A DNA stretch of 64,000 nt from Monarcha castaneiventris obscurior. Taxonomy: Eukaryota > Chordata > Aves > Passeriformes > Monarchidae. The notes beneath the pieces were generated by a model, which was not told the DNA's origin, ran no database searches, and worked only from the letters and a program-made list of their open reading frames with translations. Location of the stretch: NCBI GenBank assembly GCA_026261815.1, contig JAMPIT010000539.1:5224501-5288500 (forward strand). The letters run 5' to 3'. Made by a program: the position numbers and the translations under genes. Below are positions 24,061-36,688 of the stretch, one piece after another (the first letter of the stretch is position 1; each line of letters starts with the position of its first letter).

Positions 24061-27000
24061 GTTAGGAGGATATTGTTATACCACCTCACTGTGAGATTCA
24101 TCTTCCCCCCTAGGTCAGCTTCCCAAAACCCTGCTCACTTTCAGACAGAGCTTTCTGGGGTTTGTGGCCGTAACAAGTACAAGGCACATGTCAAATTTGC
24201 CAGCTTCCCTTTCCTTCTGCTCTCCCATCTTGTGACCAGAACAACATCCTGGCATCATTACCTCCCCCAAACTGGGCTTTATTTCACGGTTTCTACTTGG
24301 TCTGATTTTGGCTGAACATCACAGTTCTGTTCACTGCATTTATTCAGCAGTCTGATAACTACTTTCCAAGAGTTTATTTTCCTTGCACAGAGCAAAGCTG
24401 TTCATTTGATCATGACACTCCAACTGGTGAAAATTGCTGGATTCACTACTGTTTGTACCAGCTGAAGCTATGACTCAGTACTTGTACTTTTAAATGTTAT
24501 TTAGAAATACAGTTTATTTATAGCATTGACACAGAATGTCCATAAAGGATAATTATCAAAATGTAGTCTTCTTGTATCCTTCAGCCACATTACTGATATG
24601 AAATGTGTGGAAAACATTATCATTTTAAATCATATTTTACATAGAGAGTTATCTGATTGCCACCAAAAGGCTTTGCAGCAGTTTTTAATTTAGCCTTATG
24701 TATTTTTAACATGGCAGCTGGAGCACAGCATGCACATGGCATATTAATAGAGGAGACTACTAGTCAGTTCTGTCTGTTCTTGCGAAGAAAAAAGCAAGAA
24801 ATAAGCAAAAATGTTTAAATTGCATGTTCTGGATAAAAGCAACTGACACAGCCTGGCAAACTGGGGCAGTGTGCAGAGCTTATTTCATTATTCCATCTCT
24901 GATTTCTTTCTCAGGGGCTAGCTGGCTTTTTGTTTGTTTTCAATTAAACTGCTGCAGCGTAGAATGAGAGATCTATCATTTGTCTATCAAACAGAAAGTT
25001 GGGCTTCAAATGCAGCCACGCTGTAAACTCCATTTTCAATTGCTCCTCATTTTGCAAACAAGAAGTCCTTTTGACTTGAAATGCTCTGCATTTGATCATA
25101 ACATTTTGGTGCTTGTTTGTTTCTGCAAATCTGGGTCTTATTCAGCCTGTTTGAAGGCAGTGTTTAAAAACAAGCATGCACTAACTGATTAAGAACAGGA
25201 AAATAAATGTTTTACTTTTTTATTCTTTTGTCCTGGAAAGAAAAAGAAAAGAAACAATGTAGAGAGGGCACTATTTTTTCAGAGGAAATAAGCTCACAAG
25301 CTTTAAAATAATATGTATTCAGTTCTCTCACTCTCTCATGATACTCTCAGTGGGATTTTTCTGGTAGGCTTCTTTTTTCAAACTGAATTTTAAAATGTGT
25401 GGGGTTTATAGGTGATCTGGTACATGGTATAAGTTTTTTGCAGCTATTTTGATGAATAGGCTGGATCCAAAATGAGCTCCTAAAACTCAACTTCATCAAA
25501 GATCATTGAACTTCAAAGAAGTGTTAAAGGCAATACTAAAACCAGTATAAAACTATGGGGAAAATAACTAAAATTGCTTCTCACTTTTCTTCTCTTTTTA
25601 AAGAAAAAAAGGAATCCCAATGAAAAATGCAAACAAAAATCTTGGTCAAAAAAGAATTTAAATTTGGGGAATGCAGGGTATAGTTTAATAAATATATTTC
25701 AATTCTGGTCTAAATTTAACATAAATTTTCCACTTAATTTTTTAGAATATCAAATAATGTAAAGAGTGATTTGCAGAAACCCTTTATTCAAGAAGTGGTT
25801 ATAGGTCTGAGAATCACAAAAAATTCCTTGTCCTGTGATTTCCTCACACACTCACTCCTTTTCTACCATGTTGCAATTACACATTTTTCACTTGTTTGGC
25901 CTGTATTAGTCTGGTCTTGGGCAGCTGAGTCTGTCTAACTCCCTGCAGGGGACCTGCATTATATTCCTGGCTTGACACTAACAAACCCGCCAGTTTGACA
26001 AGTTTTTCTTTTTACTAGAAATAATGAACCTAAACTGTTTTTGTAAAGTGCCTTTGAAAATTTGCATATGAATAAAAACGTTATGTGGCATTAGGTGTGA
26101 TTTATTTTAATAGGGTTCCTTTGCAGGACTGTGGTAAATCAGGGAGAGTCTGATTAAATGGATCTGTAGCACGACATCCTCTTTTCTTGAGCAAGCCAAC
26201 CTCCCAAAATGTAAATACATGAAATGTCATTCTCATTAAATACACATCATGGAACTGCTAAGGAGGATTAAGGAAGAGCAATAATCTTCATCCTACTCTG
26301 AATAACTGCTAATGGTCAATGTGACCTGGACTCAAATTTTTATTGAAGAAGGTAAGTAAAGAGAAAATTTTCCCTTTATGAGCTCAAGTTGCCTTCCTTA
26401 AAGTTAATGACCTCTGAATCAACACTTGGTGGTTTAGCACATAAGCAATTCGGGCTGAGATGGGATTCTTTAAGCACCTATTGACATTCTGAAGCTGTTT
26501 ACATTCTGACCTTTCATGACAGAATGAGTTCAGCCAGCGCACAAGAGAATGTCAGAATCTGCTGCAGAAACTGGCTGCAATTATGAGACTAGAAAAGGAA
26601 ACAAAAGCCTTAGGCAATCGTTTTAGATTGCAGGGTGGTGGGCAGATTATGGATCCGGTACTTAATAGTGAGGTGACACACAGGAACCCTTTTAAAAGGT
26701 CACACCTGCCTGAGCTGGGAGTGGTTTGGTTTGCAGTGATGGCAGAGTCTCTTACTGAAGTGGTTTCCATTTGTGACTGCAGGCATTGCCTGTGTGATAT
26801 CCCTGGAATACGGAGACACGAAGAATAATATTTCTGGAGGTTGGATTGCTGTTTGGCAGACTTGATGAGGTGTTAAATAGGGCTCATAAAATTATGATAA
26901 TTTCCAGTCTGATTTCTTTACTGACTCTGTGTCAAGATTTTAAAGTTGATCATCAGCTGGTGCCAGTTGTTTGTTAATGTAAACCCAGTCAAGCTGAATC

Positions 27001-30000
27001 ACCTTGTTTACACTTTGCAACATGTCATTTTATATAGATATTGCCATGTCTTCTGACGTACTTGTACTCCTAGTAATGGAAAGAGTCTCTTCAAAAAATG
27101 AGATGAGGATATGTTGACAACAATTGTTCAAATATACAGATTCTCTGTCTGTTTTCTCTTCTCCACACTGGCCCACTTGTGAGTCCTGGAGAAACTCAGT
27201 GAATGTGAATCAGAGTTTTGCATTGCCCTGTTTCAAAGAGGGGGATGCAGCCACTTTGCTTGTCAATTGTTTTTCTTAGGAAATCAGAAAATCAAGTGAA
27301 TCTTCTCAAACTTCAGTGTCCCTTTTATTTGATTTGTGATCTGAAGGAAAAAAAGCCTTATAAGAACTGTAAGAAATGTATCAGACAAATGTTGCATCCT
27401 TCACAATTTTTCAAGTGCTTTTGATCTTGGTGGTGGTTTAGCAATGTAATGGAAAATGATGGGGCTCTGACAGCAATTATGTAGGAACTTTAGTGTCAGG
27501 CATTGAGAAATGCATCCTCTTTGATTACCTGATCCTTGTACAGTGGATTTGATTAGAGGCTAAGTTGTTTCTCTGCCCAGTCTGGATATTCTAGGACAGC
27601 TGGGGTTACTCCTGACTGTGAGCTGCCCTGAAGGACCAGTCCATCATACATGCCTCTGCATTGCTGAATTTTTCACTGTAATAACTTGGACATGCAGAAG
27701 GGATCTTGCAAGAACAAGATTCAAATACACAAAATGATCCCTCATTTCCTTAATTTACATCAAGTATATTCTGCACATCCCTCAAGGATGTAAAAGGCAG
27801 GCCATGTCACAGCATCTGCAGTTTCCAGACAGAACTGCCAACTGCAGCAGTCATTCCACTCTCGTGACTGCAAACTTCTTCAAACGGGCTGTAGGCATAG
27901 GCAGGCTTTTATACTCTTGAATTTTTAAACAACATTGATTTAATATAACCTGCTAAAACAAATCCACAGTGCTACCCTAGTGATATGAATAATACCTGAT
28001 TTTCAAAAATAGGATATGTTTAGAATAGCTGAAATATTTTATGTTTCTGATGGTCTTTGAAAGATATTATATTTATACAACTAATCCCTGAAAAAGTTAG
28101 GCTTCTGAATTTTTTTCCTTTTTCTTCCCTTAATAATTTCTGTTTCACATTAATAAGAAATCTCTGCAGGCAAGGTACTTCTGGAGGATTATTTCACTGC
28201 TCAGGTGGCTGTATGCACTTGACCTTCAGTCCCATGTGACACATACCTGAATAGAGTTAATCCTCTGCAAATGCACTATTTGTTGTGCCTAATGCTTTGA
28301 ATATCACCTGCCTTCTTGCTTTTCACATCTTAAGAATTGCATTTAACTCTTATTTTGCAGAAGGACAAAATAATCCCAACGGCTACTGGAATTATTGTTT
28401 GATTCAGCAAATAGTGAGGATAGTCATTTTATGGCAAACAGAATGAAGGTAGGATAAGGCAAGGAACAAATTTCTCAAGGTCAGGAGGAGAATCTCCTCT
28501 TCTGCTGCTTTATGGTGCCAGAGGAACCAAAAGCACCTGGAGGCAGCTCCCTTCCCTGCCCCACTAATTTTGTGCAGATCAATCTGCCTCCTTGGGAAAG
28601 AGCTTTGAGTGCACGTTCAGCCACAATGGAAAATCATGGAGTAATTTTTGGGTTGGGAGGCAAATGGCAGTGGGGATTTTCTAACTAGAAAGTTTGCATA
28701 GCAGGATTTTATTCACAAAGTCATTTTGTCTGCCTCTGTGTGACCCAAGTGCTGTATCAAGCCAGCTCAGGGGAGAGTAGATGTCACAGTTAAAGCTGAA
28801 TTTCAGAGCCTGGAACACTCAGGCAGGGTATAATATTTGCTGAGGGACACTGGTGCTTTGATTACATGTCACAGGAGGGTTATGCACTCTGGTAGCCTTG
28901 AGAGTTGTGCCACACATCTTCTCCAAATGGGATCTCTGTGCAAAGACTCTGTAAAGGGAAGGATGGCTCCCCAGCTGCCTATGGACATTAGTTGATAGTT
29001 TTAAAGCATTCCTCCCCATCCTGAGAGCAGCAGGGCAGAACCACCTACCAAATCCTCTAGCATAGAAGAATCTCTTCCTCTTTGGAGGAAAACAAGTGTA
29101 AAACCAAGTGTGCAGTGAGACAAGCTGAACATTCTCTGCTAGTGCTTAATAACAAAGCGTGTAGGGCTTTTCCCCTGTGTGTTTCTCCTAAGAAGAGTGT
29201 CTCGTGCAGAACAAGAATATTTTTTTTTTTAATCAAATGCTGAATTACTGCAGTGAACATCTAACTTCTACCACTTGTTAATGTCTAGAACAAGCACCAA
29301 AAAACCTTTTGGAATATTCATCATGCCTGTGTTGCAGTCATCCACCTGCTGCTATTGTAACCAACAGGCTCCCTATGTCCCATTAGCCTCTAGGAGACCA
29401 AACCAATTACACTGAGGTATGACAATGCCAAGTGATAATGGGGCAGCCAGACATGGTGTGTTTTTAAGTTTGAAAGGATAGGTTTTCCTGTGTACCAGAT
29501 ATCTGCAGTGAACAATTAGAAGCAAAGTGAAGAAAGGTTTTTTTGTTGGTTTGTCTTTGGGATGAGGTGTTTGGAAGCACAACTGTCTTTGAAGCCAGCT
29601 GCACGGAGTTACAAGTCAAACTGCTGCTGAAGATGTTGGCTGTACATCTTTGCACTGAAATTACTGGACCCCCTTTGTCTAACTGTGGTCCAGGGTTCTT
29701 TAGTTGGTGGCAGCGATTTCTCACCTCAGCCCACTAGTTAAACATCCTTGCTCACATGTCAAACAGCAGCATACTAATTAAGAGTCAAAATAAAATCTGT
29801 GAAGGGTTATAAAAGGGAAGTTTAAACTGGAATTCTAACTTTATAAAAGACTGCCTGCATATCCAGAACTTCACAGATAACTGAGTTCAGATTTCTGCCC
29901 TTTGGTGCAGGGGAATCCTACAAGATGATGAGTTTGCTGCTGGTTGCTCTGAATCTTCTTAGATTGTATCTAGCATTATTTGCTGTCTTTACAACTGAAA

Positions 30001-33000
30001 AATATTGTATACAACACATGATTTCACAAGATAAATAAAAATAAAAAATCTAAAACAAAAATAGCAGAGAGGCACGGTGTTGCAGCATTCTTGCCCCTAT
30101 TACTGCTACTTTATTAATGCATTTATAAGGAAAAAGATTAAATATTTATAAGGTTTATTCTGACTTGGTGTGCTGATATTAATCACACTGTCATGTGATA
30201 AGTTTGGAGCAGAAAACAGATGTATCTATGTACATGCTGCTCTCTGAAATTCTAATTTACTCTACCCAATAACTTAATAAATATAATGCATTGCATGTGA
30301 AAAACTGAAGTAGGAAAATATGGTGATACCAATATGATTGAAAAATTAAAAAAGCAGCAGTTTCACCACCAAAGCTGTGGGGATGAGGCTGGGATACTTC
30401 CATTCCTATGGAGGTTGTTACTCACATTTATACCTTCTTGTCATCACCTCTGTGTTTTTACAATGTAAGTGATTTTACATATGATACCACTTCTTTTTTC
30501 TCTTTGCTCTGCCCTAATACCAGTTCTAGCAAACTCTCAAGGCAACATTCCTGTAGTAATTGACTGTTTGTGTTGAGATGCTGGAGGCCTTTGGCTTCAT
30601 CCTGTGCCTTGTATTTCCAGGGTCTCTGGTACCATCTTGTGCTTACACTCTGGGGATCCCAGCTTTGAAGTGTGGTGAACATGTCATGAGTCTTGCTGAA
30701 ATGCTGTGGCTCTGTGAAAAGGTTCAATGTGCTGCTTTAGGTGAGATGCTAGATGGATAGTATAAATCAGTGCAGCTGCACTGACTGTCAGGACTCCACG
30801 AACTTGAACCAGCTGAATATGTGTTCTCTCTTCAGATATTACTGTCTCCCAGCAGTTGTGGAATTTGGTTAACTTTTTCTCTAAGAAGTGGTACAATTTT
30901 ACACACTGGTACTCACTGAATTTAGCACTCTTGTTAGACTGAGCAGCCTCAGTTCGTTCATGATAAATATCAATACAGAATTGTTATTGATTTTTTCCTA
31001 TTTCTTCTGGGCTCCTCACTTCACACCAAATGTGACATTCACAGTGTTGTATCTTGCCAATGCCTTCATCAAACCTCTATGGTAATTTTTCATTTTCTGA
31101 AAGTTATTTAAAATTCTGCTTTGGTGGGTGTGAATAGTGAAAACTAAAAATGGTGATTAATAGAGCACTTTTTTATTTGGACAAATAGTTGATGCCAGAT
31201 TGTTTTATGCTACAGAGTACCCAGACAAAATCGCTGCTCTAACTCAAAATAAAAAAATGTGAAGGAGATTACTGCTAACCTCCTATCATTATGACTCTGG
31301 AATTGTCTTACCTTGATCAGAGACGTTAAATTGTACTAGAAATTCAATTCTATAGTTAGTTGATGTCAAAATGTTGACTTTTCTACATGGTCTAAAATCT
31401 GCACATTAATTCTTAAATCACCCTGTAAATTACCATGCCAGACAAAGAAACAGTTAAGGTTGGAGTTTATTAGAAAAAGGGGCTCCTTAAACGCATTCCC
31501 TTCAAACCAATATTTTTTTAGCATTCTTTCAAACGTATTTGTACCTCTCTGGGGATCAAATCACTTTGTCATCCTATCTTCCACCCAATTCAGTTCCCTT
31601 GCTTGATTTCAGTGCCAGCTTGCCTAATATATTGGGCTATTGTCATGATATCCCCTGGCTGAAGCCAGGCAAGATAGAGCTGTTTGCATATTGAGTTAGC
31701 AGAAGTTAACCTCAATTAGCTTAACAAGCATTTGTGCTTGAGAAGCAGCTCTGGTGCAGCTGTCCCTGTTGCTGGTTGGTGGCTGCTAAATCAGGGCTGT
31801 TCCCAGCTCTGCACGGTGCCTCAGGGCTCCTGCCAGTGAAACGCAGACGGTGGCAGGCCAGTGTACCCAATAAAGTAATCCCTTCCCGTGTGCAATTGAA
31901 CAGGAAATTATGCCCATCATTCATTTGGAAAGCAAGGCAAGCTTTAAAGTGTGTTTTTCATCCCAGCTGCAATGTGGTTTAAAAACTAATCTACCTCAAA
32001 CTAATGCTGTTGTGTGAGTAGAGCCTGTTGAGGTTTTCTCCTCAGTTTTTAACCTTCCCCCTTTAATATGCTTGTCAGAGGTCCAGTATCGTTTATTGCA
32101 GTCACACAGCCCTGCCCCAGTGTTTGTCCCAAGTCTACAGGGTAACCCTGAGCAGGTCACCTGTGCTCCAGCAACCTGCCTGCTCCTCCTGTTAATGAGT
32201 ACCAAAGCTGACACTGCTGTAAGATCTCCTGGAGAAAACTGAAGTGTTATTTAACAATTGAATGCTACACATTTCCTCCAATCCAGCTGTGTTGTATCTT
32301 TCCTTCTACACTCTGCTTTTGTTTTTCTGTATGCATGACACTGAATCTGAGCGGATGGCAAGGAGCTGTGAGCAGCTCCTGACAGGCAGCCAGCAGTGCT
32401 GATCTGGAGTCCTGACATGACACAAGGCAATGGACTTAAGCAACCCCCTCCAAAATAGAGGATCACATACCAAAGGTGTGTTTATTATTACCCTTAGAGC
32501 TTCTTAAATTGTTTATCAAGCTGACACCTTCATATCACTTGTCTCCAGGAGAATCTGTTTATATAATGCCTGACTGACAAAACTCAGGGCTAAGGATGTG
32601 CTCACATGCTGTGTTGGCTTAATTCCCAAGTCCTCTTGTTAGCCTTGGACTCCAGTAAAATTCCGTACAAAGGGTTAACATTTGTCCCTCAGTTTCTTGT
32701 TTATCTGTTTGTTCTTGTATTTCATTATGGTAAATATTCCTAGTAACTCTGCCTTCTGATGAAATAATATTTGCTTTATGATTCTCTGAGAATAGCAAAT
32801 GTGTTATGTATAATCACATTTGGGAGAACATAATTTGAGTTTAAACAAGTTATTTTTTTCCCACAGCAGAGGCATAATTCAATTAACATTAATGTTAAAT
32901 CTAGATATCACTTTACCTCTGATGCTCCACACAGGTAATTACTTTCTGGTTAACTTAAATTTCTTTGTAGCTGCAGTGATGAAATTATTTTAATTCACCT

Positions 33001-33364
33001 GGAGTACTAATTCTTGTTTGTAGAACTAGTGACTCCTGTGTCTGATTCTGTACATTCTATCATTGAACTGCTAATGAAAATGGTGTGATTCCCTCTACTA
33101 TAAATGCTCTGATTATAAACAGTGTCAAAATGCATGGATTAAAACACTCAGAGTTAAGGAATTATGACTCAGTAATGGAATCTATGAACATTTTTGGCTG
33201 TCCCTAAACGGGATGTCTGTAACTCCAAACACAAGGGACTCTCACAGCAGTTTTGGGGCGTTACTCACACTGAACCAAGAATGAATGCAGGTGTCTGCAT
33301 GCCCACGTTGTTGAGCATCATAACCCAGAGATATCAGCTAAAATCCAACACTTGACCTTTATGG
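24061..33364. other. long noncoding stretch, no gene seen
   Basis: About 9.3 kb of unique-looking AT-rich sequence. All frames are short and unremarkable. A donor-like GAAGAAG/GTAAGTAAA occurs at 26345-26358, without a convincing upstream acceptor. A 12-base T run lies at about 29220-29231. No mobile element or RNA gene recognised. Confidence 0.5.
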
Positions 33365-33855
33365 TGTGTGCTGATTTTGGCTGGGATACAGTTCATTTTC
33401 TGCATAGTAGCTGGGATGGGGCTGTGGTTTGGATTTTTGTTGAAACTGTTATTGCTAATACAGAGATGTTTCAGTTACTTCTGAGCAGTTCTTACCCAGA
33501 GCCAAGGCCTTTCCTGCTCCTCACCCACCCCACCAGAGAGAGGCTTTGGGGCACAAGGAGCTGGGAGGGGACACAGCCAGGACAGCTGACCCCAAGTGAC
33601 CCAGGGGATATCCCAGACCATGTGGCACCAGCTCAGCATATAAAGCTGGGGAGGAGGAGGAAGGGGGGACGTTTGGAGTGATGGTGTTTGTCTTCCCAAG
33701 CCAGCATTACAGGTGATGGAGCCCTGCTGCCCTGGGGATGCTGAACACCTGCCTGCCCTGGGAAGTGGGGGATGAATTCCTTGTTTGTGTGTCCCACCAT
33801 CACTGACAGAGGTGCAAAAGGTTTTGTACCTTTGTTATTAATGCCCAAACTTTAC
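33365..33855 (+). mobile_element. decayed solo LTR of an avian endogenous retrovirus
   Basis: The sequence follows a long terminal repeat common in bird genomes. In order: GATTTTGGCTGGGATACAG near the 5' end, CATAGTAGCTGGGATGGGGC, a CCAAGGCCTTTCCTGCT block, CACCCCACCAGAGAGAGGCT, GGGAGGGGACACAGCCAGGA, GACAGCTGACCCCAAGTGAC, the CTCAGCATATAAAGCTGGGG promoter block, GAGTGATGGTGTTTGTCTTC, and CTGAACACCTGCCTGCCCTG ending at GATGAATTCCTTG. Beyond about 33790 the match fades, so the R-U5 end is decayed or missing and no polyadenylation signal is intact. No internal gag, pol or env sequence lies on either side. It is therefore a solo LTR left after recombination or a fragment. From memory the type resembles avian ERVL-class LTRs, but the family is not certain. 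Confidence 0.82.
33639..33644 (+). promoter_or_regulatory. TATA box of the LTR
   Basis: TATAAA within CAGCATATAAAGCTGGGG, at the expected position upstream of the R region in this LTR type. The motif is intact, although the LTR as a whole is diverged. Confidence 0.6.
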
Positions 33856-36365
33856 CTGAATTGGCATGTCCTTGTGTGTTGGTTTACACAAGTTTCTCTT
33901 GGGCCCCTTTTTGCAGAAACAACTTGCTAGTCACATCTAATTCTGTTTGTTATTTCAATATAGCTCTTCTCAAAAGTTAGTCTTTTAACTGACAAGATTT
34001 ACTGGAGCGATATATTGACAAAAAGTCAGGGACTCTGCTTGAGTTATTTTTAATTTTTTTTCTGGTATTCTCAGAAGTGCTTTCAAAATGGAGAGCTTCT
34101 TTTAAAATACCAATTGATATGTAAAAGCCACAAAATATACACTTCAAGGTACAAACCCAGTTTATTCTCTGATAAATGGCCCTTTGGGGAAAATCAATTG
34201 CACTGCCAGGAGATAGAGTTTAATCATATCTTTTGAAAGGTCAAATGAAAATGAAAGGTCATACTCAAATTTATGCCTTCTCAGAGGATGAATATTTTGT
34301 ATCTAAAACCATCTTTGACTGCACCTCTCTATATGTGTGTACCTATACCCATATATATTTATGTGCCTATGTACACACTACCACCCCCAACAAATGCCCT
34401 CTTCAGTGTTTTCTGTCAAAGCCATCTCATCTTCAGCTACTCAGATTTATGATTAGTGACATATTGAAGGATATATAGATGTGTTCTTGTGGGGGCATAA
34501 CAGATCTTGCAGGAGCTCCTATTTTTGCCTTAAAAATACCTAAAATTCTCTTTGAGGAAGAGAAATAAGAATGAGGAGAAAAAGAAACCTTGGGGCGGCT
34601 TTTACATAGCAATTACAAATAATGCAAAATAAGTCTATTACCTAAGCCTAAAAGACCTAGATTCATCTGAAATTGATTCAGAGAATCCTTATTTGCAACA
34701 ACCCCACACTGTATTTTGCTGGGGAATGAAATTTTTGATATCTCTATCCTTTACCATGTAATAGAACATAAGGTTGTTCTTAATTGTTGCTCTAGGGGTA
34801 GGTTTGCAGATTTCCCTCTCAATTTTAATCTGTTCTTGCATGAAAAATAAAACCAAATGCTGAAAAATGAGGAATGTTCACATTTGGTGGTGTAAAAATC
34901 TCAACGTGAGAGGCTTGGGTTTAGCTTTTAAGGTCTCCAGCTTCATATTGCAGAGAATTTTCTTCAGTGCAGGCATGGCTAGGTGCTATTAAATGGTCTA
35001 TTAGGTAAGAAGTCAAATACTAACAACAGTAGTCGCCTGTGGCCTTGAATTTATGATTTCCTTAAAATCTATAGCACTGTGTGGGCTTTGATGAATATTT
35101 ACCATGCTCACTGCCCCTGGAAGTGAATCCATCGACGAATTTGTGCAGAACGGAGGGGAAAGTTGCCCAGCTGATGGCATTCCAGCTCTTGCAGATCTTC
35201 AGTCAAACCCATTTGTTTTTCTCTAGACTGCCACTTTCTTAAATGGAAGCAGCTTCTTAGAGTTTATACATTTTGTGCCTCAAATTCTTTGTACTTTATC
35301 GATAGGACTTGCCCCTTGTTCACTAGCTTGTGTTTGATAGGGGCTATCTCATCTTCTATGGACCTGTGCTAATTAAATTTATGCAAACTGCACTCGGTGC
35401 CAGTGGGACTGACACTGGAAGTCTAAAGTGTTTGTGCATGACTTTCTTTAAAGAGTTACTGCTTTTACTCCTGAGGAGGGTAGGCATCATTTTGAGAACG
35501 GTGTAGAGTCTGTAAGCAAGGTGTGCCACTTGTGGAAGTTGGGTTCACAAGCTCAGCTCTTCTTGTGTGCATCCCTGTTACTATTCATCCACACTGATTC
35601 TTAGACAGGAATGCAGAATTATTTAGATCCTTTTTTCTGGCAGATTTCTTCTCCTCCTCTGTCATTTTGCACCAAGACAGGCTGGAAAGGAAAGTGTAGG
35701 AAAGACCCCACAGAGCTGTCTGTCAAATTCCATCCCCCTGAGACGAGGGTACGATGCTGTGATACACTGGGGAGGTGAGAGATTCTGTCCAGTGAAACCT
35801 CTGAGCAGAATGCTAAATCTCAGTTCAAATGTTTAAATTCTAATGGCTTCAGTAGTAACTCCATGTGTCCTCTTCTCAAACTTTGGAAGAGGAAAGCCCT
35901 TCAGCTTTTACAGAAATCAGCAGACCCTGTCTCTCTCCCCTGACCCTGCAAATGGAAGCAAAGCTGGTGTGGTAGCAAGTAGAGATTCTGAAGGGAATGG
36001 AAGGCTGTTCTTTTATTGCTAGATTATTTTATTTAACATAAATATTCCCTGACTAATCAGGAGATGATTAAGGCATCCCAGATCACTGAAAACTTTTGTC
36101 ATCATTATCATTTGTAGAATCTAACTGGCTATAATTTTACAGAAAATTTTTGTTCCTTCACATAAAAAAAGAAGCAATAAAGAACTCATCAACTAATCCA
36201 GCTAACACTCCATGTTTCACTCCTAGACTGTTCTAGTAATCACTTATCATGCTATGCTTCATCCTCATGTAACCTAACCCCTGAGCAAAGAGAAATAATC
36301 TATTTCAGTTTTAAAATCCTCCTGGAAGTAAGTGAACTTGATCCAAAGAACGGTGAAATAATTAA
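33856..36365. other. noncoding DNA, no gene seen
   Basis: Unique AT-rich sequence. A short patch at 34333-34380 is rich in alternating TA/TG. No recognisable exon, RNA gene or transposon. Confidence 0.5.
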
Positions 36366-36412
36366 AAAGGCTTCCCTTAGCCTTGATGTTGGTTTTGGAT
36401 TAGACCCTTTTT
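36366..36412. repeat. half copy of an old palindromic repeat
   Basis: The stretch ending GGTTTTGGATTAGACCCTTT matches the right half of the hairpin element at 60713-60775, which has GGTTTTGGATTAGACCCC. The upstream CTTCCCTTAGCCTTGATGTT is a degraded version of the middle of that element. I know this kind of CAATGGGCTTTGGATC-like repeat as widespread in bird, turtle and crocodile genomes, but give no family name. Confidence 0.45.
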
Positions 36413-36629
36413 GGAGAAATAAAGTATTCATCTGATGAATAGACTGTATTTTTTTTGTAGCATTGAACATATGAACTGAAATAATTTAATAGTGATTCCT
36501 GAAGATCATCAAAGGTCAAGGTATTCAGAGGTTTTGCTGGGCCAAAAAATCCCTGGACAATTTTTAACACATTTCCAAATATCCATAAGGGCACTAGGCA
36601 GTGCCATTTTTTTTTTTTTGTTCTCCCAG

Positions 36630-36688
36630 GTGGAGTTGCTTACTATCTTTGCTCTCTTCCAGCAGCAATTGGAAAAGCTGAGTGAAAG
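36630..36688 (+). other. exon-like segment with strong splice sites
   Basis: A T-run polypyrimidine tract ending TTGTTCTCCCAG gives an acceptor at 36629. A second acceptor (CTTTGCTCTCTTCCAG) follows at 36662. The donor is a perfect AAG/GTAAGTGAGG at 36689. The segment is therefore 59 nt, or 26 nt if the second acceptor is used. It is open in the frame VELLTIFALFQQQLEKLSE, whose second half could be a coiled-coil piece. Neither length is a multiple of three, so a coding exon here would shift phase. I recognise no gene. It could be a small alternative exon, a noncoding RNA exon or a chance pseudo-exon. Confidence 0.25.

Noticed and set aside
26345..26358. Strong donor-like GAAGAAG/GTAAGTAAA
   Set aside because: No convincing acceptor within exon distance upstream, and the open frame is very short.
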